64,000 bases of DNA, taken from the NCBI RefSeq assembly GCF_030867145.1, contig NC_134414.1, positions 125,748,465 through 125,812,464 on the forward strand. Reading direction: 5' to 3'. Shown here in pieces: positions 49,561 through 61,300 of this stretch. Under the pieces are notes generated by a model. It saw nothing but the letters and a program-made list of their open reading frames with translations. It did no database searches and was not told where the DNA came from. A program made the translations under genes and the position numbers. How positions within the stretch are numbered: the stretch's first letter is position 1; the number at the start of each line of letters is the position of its first letter. Source of the DNA: Opisthocomus hoazin (lineage: Eukaryota; Chordata; Aves; Opisthocomiformes; Opisthocomidae).

Positions 49561-52500
49561 TATGCATAAATATTTGCGTTTCAGGCAGTGACTAATGAAG
49601 ACTTAAGAACACTTATGCAAACTTCATGCAAATTGCCATCAGACTTGAAAGCTTATTTAAAATGTTTCAATCAGGATCCTGACAAAGAGCCAGTCGGCAA
49701 AATGGAGACCTCCCACAAATCAAACGTGAAACCGGAATGGCTTTTTGATAAGTGAGCTCTACCACAAGGCCCAGAACAAAACCGGTTTTAGAAGTACAGT
49801 TCTCTGCGGTTGTAATGCTGCCAAGACCAGTAACGTACAAGAAAATACAATAACTGAATTTTAGTGTACCAATAAAACAAAGACATACGCTGAGTGAATC
49901 GCCTTCCCCTGAACAGAAGGCAATATTCCACTTGTAGATGGTGCCGTCAGTGTCGAGTAAGGTGTCCGAAACCAGTAAGATTTGCAACACATCAGAAGTA
50001 AAGAAAGGACTTTATAAATATTTTATTCACTAGCAACACCGGGATCATAAACAAACAAACTACAACAAAACAGTAAAAGTGCAGCTGCAACCTGTATCTC
50101 TGTTACGTGCTACTGAAGAGACGGACTGGCTCTAAATGAATAACTTTGCTTCGAAAGGCAGGCTACCGTTCCTCTTAATAAAAAGCAACCCAAGACTCTG
50201 CGATTTCTGTCACCTAAGCACGACAGTGCCACGGCAAGTGACCACGTGCACGCCTGGATGCCCGGTTAAACCACAAACCACACACTGCATCTCATTTCTG
50301 TAAAATCCGTTGTGTCTCCACAATTCCACTCTAACCTCAGCCCACAGTTCCCTCACGCTAATGCACTTCCTTTCAAGGTAAGCTACCTTAGTGCAACCTT
50401 GCGTTTTCTACGCGTGTCCTTGCATCCAGGAAAGCACAGGAAGAGGACACGGTGTGTGCCCTACTGTCCCCCGATAGTTTCAGAGAGCAGAGGATGAACG
50501 AAACATCTTAAAATCAGCGAGTCGATATTCCGAAATGCCACCACCAGCACATCAACACCCTCCAAGCCTAGCGAGCAGAAAAGACAGGCCATTACTGTGA
50601 CTTTCACTGTAGAGTTTCAGGTGTTCACAGCTCCCTGCAGCAAGCACAAATTGAGTCTTCACCACCACGGTAATTTAGAAACACACAAGCAAACAGTCTT
50701 CTCCTTGTTTGGTATATTAGGACAGACTTAGCAAAAGCTTGCTAGGTTTTATGGAGATCAAAGTCATGGAAGGCATGACTTTTAGGATTAAAAATATGTA
50801 ATTAGAATATCATGAAAATTAATGTTATTGGGATGTAGTACTCTTCGGGAAACTTTTTTAAGACTGTATTTTTCTGCATTATATGTTCTAGGCCACTGTT
50901 TTTTGCAGTAGCAAATGCCAACATGATGGGAAGACTGACTAAGCATCAGTTTGAAGTCTGCAAAATCTGCTACCTTCCACAGAAAATTTTTGCGTGTACA
51001 CTTCACAGTCCTGAGTCTCATATTCTTTCTCAGTCCTTCAGTCTATTATCTAGTTGCTTATCGGTGAATCATTATTTCAGTAGCACGGCTACTTGATTCA
51101 GGCTTTGTTGGTTGGTCTTCACAAGTTTAGCCCACATACTTGGCTTGATGCAAGGACTTAATTTCTTGTTACTCATCCTCACACAACTTTTCCTCTCTCA
51201 ATGTTTCCACTCACCCAGCAGGAAGAAAATCTGAAGTGATCCTAAATTCATATTAACTGGGGAGTATACATAGATTGCTAACCATTCCATGGTCCACTCT
51301 CCTAAAATCTTCTGGAAAGCACAGGTTTTGTTACCATAGAGTAGTTGCCAGAGCAATCCTAAGCACAAAAATACAGCTTATGTGAACAGGAGGAGGAGAA
51401 AATAGAAAAAAAACCAAACCAAAAACAAAACGCAGCCCCCAAACCCCTCACAAAACCAACTAAACAAGAAAAAGACTCTTCTGTCCTATGATAAAATTGT
51501 CTCAAGCTAGACTTACTTTTAAAATCACCGTTCACTCCATTTCTCCATTTCCGGATGCATCTATTGAAATGCTGTGGGGTATGTTCTGTTCAAAATAGTA
51601 AAGGACTTTTAAGTTGAATGAATTCCAGAAGCTAGGAAGCCAAGAGACAGTATGGCAAAGTTAGCGGGTAGCATCCTGAAGTTACAGTATTAAGCTTTCA
51701 ACTAAAACACTAGAATAATCTTAGTGGAAAAAAAAATACTGTTCAAATGTTATTTAAAGAAAAAAACAGCCTATGCTGCTTGCTTTGTTACTGCCCATCA
51801 ATCTTTTCTGATGTGACATCATTATATGCAAAAAGTAACAGTTCTTAGGAAATATACTGGTTGCTACTGGAGAAGAAGTTGTCACAAGACCACTCCTGGC
51901 AACCTTATTTTAAGTCACCTAAGACAGCAAAACTGAGAAACCCATTTTTGAGTGACAGGTCAGCCTCCAGAGGACAGAGCTACGGTTCTTTGGGTCTCCA
52001 GGAGAGGCAAACCACCACAGCCTTCACACAGCTCACACAGAACCCACAGCCCAGAAGGCAAGAAACAAGAGGGTCTCAGAGCCCGCTGCAGAGGGGTGTC
52101 TGTGGCCCCGCTGACAGCCAGTGGGGTGGCCAATGTGCTCCATCCAGTGGTACCAGCCACGCCAGCCACGCTTACCTCGCTGCCTCTGCGGGGGCCTTGC
52201 TGCCGCCCTGAGCCTCCAAACCAGGGCTCACGAGAGGGCTGCTGGAAAGCTGGCGTCAGCTGTCTGCTGCAGGTAACGCTTTCAAAGCTGTCTCATTCTC
52301 CGTCAGGACTGTGGAACTGAAATAGAGATCTCACAAGATTATCAGGCAGCTTCCTCTAAAATCGCAGTGCTTTTGCCTCACCTCAGTGTGAGCGTTCCTG
52401 GCTTACTGCGCATTATTTACATGGAGACACCATGTCACAGATGTGAAACTAAACCTAATGGACATCAAATATACCTACCTTTAATTATACTATTATAGTC

Positions 52501-55298
52501 CTTCTGTGGATTCTAAGTTTTGGCTAAAAAGGAAGACAACAATGAGAATGACTTATTTTGAAGCACTGATTACCTTTTACATTAATTCAGCTCATGCAAA
52601 TTATTATTCCTTATCTTAGAAAACACATTTAACTTCCCATTAAAATATTTTGTCTAAAACGTATTTGAAATGTTGCACATAAAGAATGCAAAATGTTCTG
52701 CTTATGTAGCATATTTCTGTGTACTTACCACTCGTGTATTTAAGTACAAATACTCTTAGCTGAATGCACTGATACATTTTGAAAGCGATGTTATTGACAA
52801 CGAAAAGCATTAGAACCTGACGAAATCTTCTAATTTGTGCGATAATTATTACCTCTCAACTTACAACTGTGCAACTTATTACCTCTTCAAATATTAAGTG
52901 CACTATCAAAGCAGTTTATATGTATACAGGTATACACAACTTCGTGCCAATCTTTCAATATATTCTAAATTTGATCACACTAAAGTTGTAAAAATATGCA
53001 AAGAGTCCACCTATAAGGTCCCTTATTTTGTACATTTCAGCAATGTAAATGAGACTTGCAGCCACTAGACATTTATGACTACCCTTGCTTCCAAAAAATT
53101 ATACAGTTGTGACAATATGGGAAACATGTTGATGCTGTGCATTAGTTTTATTCTGCACATACATATCATCTTGAGCAAATAAAAAGGTAGTATAAATTAC
53201 TGAAAAAACCTACTGCAGTAAATAATTACAGAGCATATTAATAAGCAAAACTGTATGAAACTTATTTTAGTACTTTGGTCACATATTGGTAAAATTCATT
53301 TTAAAAGCAGAAACAAAACTGATACATGTTTCCACACACACAACATGCATAACACACATTTCACATGTAAGTATCAATGTCTTCCACCTGTTTCTCAAAT
53401 TTTATTTCCACAGCACTATTTAGCTTTATTTTTAATAAAGACTTCAATCAATTTATTTTAGATTAGTGTTAAAATAGAAGGGTAATAAATTTCTAGAATC
53501 TGAAGCTGTAAAAACATAAGCCTGCAAATTTAGAGCCTTTAAGTGGTAACATAGCTGAAGATAGTAAGATTGAGATTGCACAAGTAGACAAAGTTTGTAT
53601 GCAAACTCCCGTCCATCCACTTAAAAATGTGTGTGTTTGAAGTGAAAATGACTAAATCCTGAGAATAATCAAACTGAACCATGTTAAACTACTGGAATAC
53701 AACAAAAGTATTCTCACGCTGACAGTCAAATACAAATTGTTTCATCCTTGCACTAAGCTAGCAAACTTGGAATATTCCTCTCCACCTGTTCCAAACTCAA
53801 TACTCTTAAGACTGACTTCCACCCCCCGCCCCAAGCATACTCTTTAAAAATCTTAGCTAATAATTTGATTTCGATTAATACAGTAGGTGTTTATTTGTGT
53901 AACTCCTTGTTGTAAGGGGTACATGGTAAAAAAGTTTTAATGTCAGAATGCAGAATATATACATTGCATTGTTTTAACATGTACTAACATCTTTCGGAAA
54001 AACCATATTATGGAAGCCTGAGAGCGTAATAGAAAATTATCAAGTAATGGTTCTTCAAAAAACCTTTGAATGCGGGTTTCCTCCTTGCTGTAATGAAGTG
54101 GCATGATGGTACCTTTACACAATATACCAATGGCTGCCTCCAATGTAAGAGGAAGAACAGCACATACAGAACATTTTAAAATAAATACATCCAGTTGTAA
54201 CGCTTGTTGTTTATCACTTGTATGTGATTTTTTTAATGCAAAATTAACACATTACATGGAAATATTATATAAGTCTTTAAAAATCTAGAGTTGCTTTTGT
54301 TTTCACGATGGTATTTTAGTATTATCAAGATTAAAAAGTGCTGGAGCTTATATGCATACTGGTCCATTCAGTTTTCCATCAGAATTGATGACTGAATTAG
54401 TGCAAAACTTTCACAATGTGCAATTTTCCTGTATAATGTAGTAGACAATACAATATTCAGCTGTATTTTTCCAACCGCATTTTCTACCTATGCCAAACTC
54501 GGTTAACAAAACAAAGAAATCAACACGTTAAGAAAACTTTCAGACAATTCAAGTGGCCTAATTTTGTATAAAATGTATTTATCTTAAACTTCCCTTTCTA
54601 CCTTCCTCCCCCTTCAGATTGCCAAAAATACAAAAAATGAATCTGGTAATGTAATCCCTAGTAAAAGGTATTGCTACTGTAAGAGAAACCTAAGAGTCAA
54701 ACGTACTCTTATGCATGTGACTATCAGCTTTCTAATGCTTTCTAGGTATCATGTTATTGGTAGTAGGTCTGCGTGTCCACTCAAACTTTAAAATAATTAT
54801 ACAAAAAGTTAGAAAAATATACTCAATATTTGTTGCATAACTTTCCTATATTCACTCTATCATACATTAATCTTACAAAATGCTTTAGAACCATTTATTA
54901 GCTGCAAAAATACCAACTGCTGCGCAGCACCTGGAGCAAGGTCTTGGTGAGAACATACAGTCCAGTATTATGTGATCTTGAAAGTATTTTTCTTAGGTTT
55001 ACAGCTATGTATTTTCACAAGTCAACCCAATAAATATTCACTACCATGTTCATATAAGCCTCCATGGACACGTAAGACTTTTCTTGATTTCATGCTAAAT
55101 CCTGAAGAAGAGCTGGTGATGTGAAAAAGTAAATGACAAAGTCTGATTAACTAAGATAGAATGAACTCCATGTTTAATTGTCACCAAGTTATTTGCAACA
55201 AGCTGAGAGACTGTCATTTAAAAAATTTTCCTTCAAGAGCAAAACCAGTTTCTGATATAATTTTTTATAATATTTTTTAAAAGCCGTTTGTGATCCTG
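49561..55298. other. Between NSUN3 promoter and ARL13B stop; probably includes ARL13B 3' UTR
   Basis: No coding exon was recognised. Minus-strand AATAAA signals (TTTATT on plus) occur at 54894-54899, 53890-53895, 53452-53457, 53425-53430 and 53401-53406. Any of these could end ARL13B, giving a 3' UTR of about 0.4 to 1.9 kb. A GC-richer patch at 51950-52250 contains open frames without family resemblance. The human locus has DHFR2 in this interval; no DHFR-like sequence was seen here. Confidence 0.5.
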
Positions 55299-55375
55299 TT
55301 AAGCAATGACATCATGGGTATCACTGTTGGGTCTTTGGCGTATAGTCAGCGGGGGCAGAGGCTTTCCATAGACAT
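55299..55375 (-). CDS. ARL13B: ARL13B last coding exon
   Basis: The acceptor tttcttatgcag precedes the exon; it completes an Asp codon and runs [18 protein letters not shown] to the TAA at 55299-55301. Human ends with nearly the same block (PLPPL, QRPNSD, HDVIS). This tail is where proline-rich binding sites lie in the family. Confidence 0.95.
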
Positions 55376-58300
55376 CTGCATAAGAAATGCCAGAAAAGAA
55401 AAACACATTAATCTGTTATTTAGCATCTCCCTTGCTTAAAGGCTATTTAAATAAGGTAAATTCTTGCTTCCTTAATGAAAGCTAGGTAGCTTACAGGTTT
55501 TGAGCTAATTCCTACAAGCAACTTTCAGACATAGTGCTAATTAAATGTCTGGGGGTGTATTAGCCAAAACAGGGTTTAATTACATTTTGTTATACATGCA
55601 TCAGCATTTCCAAGATCAAGCCCAAAGGTAATCTGTAAACATCCCTAAAAATAGGAAATGAGACATCCAAAGTGTACAAATAACAACTGAAAAAATGAAG
55701 TATCAAAATTTGAATGTTGCTGTAGCCAACTCTGCATTGCAATAAAGTTTTAAGTGACAGTAATGCTATGCAGCATCCAAAATTTTGGGACCATTTATGC
55801 ATTGCACCTATCTTGAAAGCCATACTAAAATAACTATATTAAGAATTTTTACATAGAAGTGCAACATCTCCTTTTGTCAATAAAGGAGTTTAAAGTGGTA
55901 ACATTTTTCAAGACAAAGTTATTAGGTACACCAGAAGAGAATAACCAGTATTTTCAAACATTTGTAATTGATATAAAAGAAAAAAAACGTGCAGACTGGT
56001 ACATGCAAAGCATTTCACAAGCAAAATAATATCATGAAAGATGGTAAGAGGAAACAGGTAGAATTCAAGAAAAAATAAAAGCAGCTTTTTGACGTATTCA
56101 AATCTCAATTTCATTTATACAGACAATCTCCTCCCCAACAAATCCTTGATGACCTGCGAATGCAAAATTCAGCTTTAATAAATCATAATTTTCCAAGAAA
56201 AGTACATTCTATTTGTCCTACATATGCAATAACTTGAGTTAAATTTGCACTCTTGAGCTAAAATTAACAAAAGCAAGCTAGTTGGACTACATTACTCTAG
56301 GAATATGTGTACATGTCTGTAGGATCAAGGTTTTAGTTATCCTTACATTTAATCAGAAAAATAATAACACTTTTACATTATTGTTGTAAATATTTTGATT
56401 TTAATAGAGCTAATTCAGTGTTACAATAGCATGTGAAAAGCAACAGAACTGCAACAAATGACTGTAGGGTAAATGAAAACCTGTACAATGGATGTTTTTA
56501 TTAGTCAGTTTCTTGAGGTCTGCCAATCAACTTTAGGACTGGCAGGCAATTTCACCTCCTATAATGAGAGAGGTTTATCATTCTTGCAAATGTATCCTCC
56601 AGGGACAATAAATAGACACTCATTACCTAGTGTTGTGCTAGAATCATTAGCAAGACTGGAAAAATTGCAGTCTTTAGTGAAAATAAGTGTATAATTAAAG
56701 ATTTATATAATTTACTCTACTGCCTGTTAACTCTGCCTAAACATCCAACATAATATTCTCTGCTAAAAATGACACAAAAATTACCTAATATATACTCAAT
56801 AGCCTGCTCACTAGCACTTCAGTTTTTCAGTTTGCACATTAAACCATGAAGACAGATTTATGTGTCTGAGAACACCTAGCATTAAAAACCAGACCTTTGG
56901 AGGTTGTTTCAACCTCACACTATACTGATTTTATGTATTTCATAAGCAAGGTCTATGATGTATCTGTGACACTTGAGCAGCAAGGTCTACCATATATCTG
57001 TGACACTTTCAAAAAAATTCATTTTTAAGACAAAAACAAAGGAATAACTGCTATCCTAACTGACAAAGGCCTGTACTAGAATGCATGGGAATATGGAGAG
57101 ACACCTGCTCCTCTGGTTTTCCATGGATTAGCATAAATCAACACTACAAAAAATCGTATCTGTTCTGAAGCTTAAGGGGGTTTCTTGACTTACATTGAGG
57201 AGCTATCAAATGTTTCATAGATAAACTCTTGGACACAGACTTTGAGAGTACTCCTGAAAATAACCTCTACCCATAACCAAATTTCCTTAAACTTCGAAAA
57301 GCATACTATTAAAAACTTTTTTCTTTCCTTGCTCTTATGGACACTAACAATTATACCTGGAGTCCTGACAAAAGCATCTACTGGGCATCCTACTGGAACT
57401 GAGGTTTTACAGCCTGGTCTACATGAAGGTAGGTGCTCCTTTGCCCTATATAGAAAGGCTTTTCAGCCACTTGGCCAGTAACAGTTTGTCAAAGCAAATT
57501 GTTCGACAGAATACGATATTGCTATAGAAAACAGTGCACTTCAGAGAATCCCAAAAACCCACAGAAAAGAAAACCTTACTCAAGTCCCAGGTAGCAGAAT
57601 TAAAAAAAAAAAAAATATCCAAACTTCAGGCTCTGACTGCAAATTGTGCCTTCAAGCCATTTATATCAATTAATCATGAAACCACTAAGGAAACCAGGGC
57701 TTTTTATTTCACAAAGGTTGAATGCCTGAAAAACTTAAAACCACCTTGACAGTAAATTTTGCGTAAAGCTGGGGAAAAGGAAAAAAAAAATAAAACCTGA
57801 TTTATTTCTCTGCTGAAGGGACAACAAAAAAGAAGTTGGTTTTCAGAAAGATGCAGTTCAGGCAATATTCTAAAAAATGGATCAAAGGTAGGCTCCACTG
57901 GTCTTAGGGAAACTTGAATGAGTTTCCAAGCAAAAGCAGGTTCTCTGTCTGCAAAATATGTAAAAACTCATTGAAAAACACTGTTGCGTGACAGAAAACA
58001 GGCAAGCTAAAATCAGTGCAAGATGGACTTGGCAGTGTTAGGTTAACAGTTAAACTCAATGATCTTAACGGTCCTTTCCAACCCAAATGTAAGAAAAATG
58101 AAGAAATTATCATCTAAAACTGAAAAAGATGCAATATGACCATATGAAAAACAATCTTCCACTGTCTTCCAAAAATAGAAAATTGCAGTCATTACTGAAG
58201 AGAGAAATCAAGAATCTGTCTACTACACCTTGACATTTCCACTTATTAAACTTCTTTCTCCTATCAGTCTGTGAATATTCAGGGACACTGGCTCTTCAGG

Positions 58301-61300
58301 CAAAACAGCAGATCCCAAGCTTCATCACTGACACCTCTCCTTGCAGACCAATAACCTACTTTTCACTTGGAAGTCTCACTACTTCTGCAATCAAATTTAT
58401 GTTAGGCTTTTCATCACAGCTGGGATTGCAGTCCCTCATTTGGACCTGCTAACATTCTGCACTTAATTCAGATGTGCCCACATGTCTTTAGCTTTCCTTC
58501 TCTTGAGAAAACACTTCTAAATCAATCACAAAAATCTTACAAACCATGCTTTTGAAACCATATGGAAAGAGTAGTAATGGGTGCAAGATGTTTTAGAGTA
58601 TCTCAACAGGCAACACAAGGAGTCAGCATACCCACAGCAAATTCATCTGGATGGGGGCTATGGTCCCCAGAACTACACTGGGCCCATTTGGGTTCAGTAC
58701 TGTGAAGAGATCAGCACTTCCAGATCAGATCATAACATTTTCTCCCATAATATCCTCCTAGGGAAGCTCAGAACTATGGGCTGGATGAGTGGTCGGTGAA
58801 GTGGATTGAGAACTGGCTGAATGGCAGAACTCAGAGGGTTGTCATCAGCGGTGCTGAGTCTAGTTGGAGGCTGGTAACTAGTGGTGTCCCCCAGGGGTAT
58901 GTACTGGGCCCAGCCTTGTTTAACTTCTTCATCAACGACCTGGATGAAGAGTTAGAATGTACCCTCAGCAAGTTTGCTGACGACACCAAACTGGGAGGTG
59001 TGGTAGACACACCGGAAGGCTGTGCTGCCATTCAGCGTGACCTGGATAGGCTGGAAAGCTGGGCAGAGAGGAACCTGATGAGGTTCAACAAAGGCAAATG
59101 CAGGGTCCTGCACATGGGGAGGAACAACCCCATGCATCAGTACAGGCTTGGGGTGGACCTGCTGGAGAGCAGCTCTGCGGAGAGGGACCTGGGTGTCCTG
59201 GTGGACAACAGGTTAACCATGAGCCAGCAGTGTGTCCTGGCTGCCAAGAAAGCCAATGGGATCCTGGGGTGCATCAAGAAGAGTGTGGCCAGCAGGTCAA
59301 GGGAGGTTCTCCTTCCCCTCTACACTGCCCTGGTGAGGCCTCATCTGGAGTACTGTGTCTAGTTCTGGGCTCCCCACTTCAAGAAAGATGAAGAGCTACT
59401 GGAGAGAGTCCAGCAGAGGGCTACAAGGATGGTGACGGGACTGGAACATCTCCCCTATGAGGAGAGGTTGAGGGAGCTGGGCTTGTTCAGCCTGAAGAAG
59501 AGAAGGCTGCGAGGGGACCTAATATATACTTACAAATATCTGAAGGGTGGGTGTCAGGAGGATGGGGCCAAGCTCTTTTCAGTAGTGCCCAGTGACAGGA
59601 CAAGGGGCAATGGGCACAAACTGAGGCACAGGAAGTTCCGGCTGAACATGAGGAAGAATTTCTTCCCTCTGAGGGTGACGGAGCACTGGAACAGGCTGCG
59701 CAGGGAGGCTGTGGAGTCTCCTTCTCTAGAGATATTCAAGACCTGCCTGGACAAGGTCCTCTACAGCCTACTGTAGGTGATCCTGCTTCGGCAGGAGGGT
59801 TGGACTAGATGACCCACAGAGGTCCCTTCCAACCCCTACCATTCTGTGATTCTGTGATCAGTGTGGAAACCAACAGGCAGCTTAGTGCAGAACCAGCCTG
59901 GACGTGGAAAAGGCATTATGGACGACAAATTAACCAGCCCTGCTGCATCTCTGCAGTCCTGCTTAGGTCTTTCTGCAGTATCATCTTTGCAGAGAACCTC
60001 AGACTTCTTCCAGTGTCCAGGTAACCCAAATCCTGTCCCCATGGCATCAGATAATGATGAATTGTCTACATACGGACAATGGCAACATACTTTGAACTTT
60101 CACTTTGAATGCAGTATGTGTTTGGACTCTTAAAGTAACTGGTCCTGTTACTTAGATACAATATTTAGGTGAATGCTGCTGTGCAAAAAACTTCAGATCG
60201 TTAATAGCTTCTGATATCCTGTGCCACTTAAAATTTTATAAGAGAATCTGAGATATCTTGTTCTTTTTAGTTAAAAAAGAAATAAGACTTGAAAAATCAA
60301 AAAGTTGCTTTCTACCAAGCAAAAGGGTTAGCTTTTGGTCAATGAAAATTGGCATTAAGAAATCAAAAAAGATGAAGAATGAAATGAATGTAGAAGTGAA
60401 TGAACAATGGAGAATGCTTTAAAAAACTATAAAACCCCAAATCTTTTCAGTTACCAGCATGATGTGTTTCACCAAGAGGCTCAAGTTTTCGAAGTCTATT
60501 AAGTTTGGGAGTTCCCCAGCCAACTATAGGAAAACAAAGACAGTCAAAATGCGCCACGACTGCACTTGATTCTGATGAAATCTATAGAAGCCAGTTCTTT
60601 TTGGAAGAAATTACAGCATTTAGAAATGCCAAAAGTATGTAATATATTGTATGTATGGTGAATAATGATGAAGTACTTTGAAAATAAACTGATTTATCCT
60701 TTAAAATATTGATATTTTTAATCACTTTTTCATCAGCAAGTAGTCAATTTCTGACTCTCTTTTTATGAAAATAATAACATCTTCCCCCGCGGAACAGATC
60801 AATACTGCTGAAAGTTCATATCATGGAGTGGGAAACCGAATCAAAGATTTCCTAGAGCGTAAGGTGTAGTAGCTTATCTCTGTAAGAAGACCATACCAGT
60901 TTCATAATTCACAAACGAATATTTTAAAGGATTAATAACCACAAATTGAGATATCAATCATTGTTTGTTAGTACACTTACCTGGTGGAAGAGCTGGTGGT
61001 GGTGTAGGATTTTTGGGAACAGTATCCTCTGCATTAACAGGTTCTACTCTGTGGCCCCTTTTTAATTTTGTTTTTCTATTTTTTTTCTTATTGTTATCTA
61101 CACCAAACAAATAAAACATTACATATCATACAGTTATATTCAGATAATATCTTAGATCATCTTCTAATGCAGTTGTTGGGGTGAGATACACCAGTATTTT
61201 CAGTCCAAACTTATACACAAAATAATGTGAAATGCAAAATTTACACCACATTTTGCTGTAGAAAATAAACTGTAAGCATAAAATATATGCAAGCTCTATG

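Larger units (their letters stand above)
55376..60454 (-). other. ARL13B: ARL13B last intron with CR1 insertions
   Basis: About 5.1 kb, donor CATGCTG/GTAACT, acceptor TTATGCAG/ATGTC. It contains a CR1 3'-end remnant (58029-58096) and a larger CR1 (58741-59858), both on the plus strand and so antisense to the gene. A 34-bp tandem duplication lies at 56945-57008. No nested gene was recognised; STX19, which sits inside ARL13B in human, is not in the part visible here. Confidence 0.85.

Noticed and set aside
49116-49595. 159-codon plus-strand frame beside the CpG island
   Set aside because: Composition (Ala, Pro, Arg) is that of translated CpG-island DNA; no domain or splice evidence supports it.
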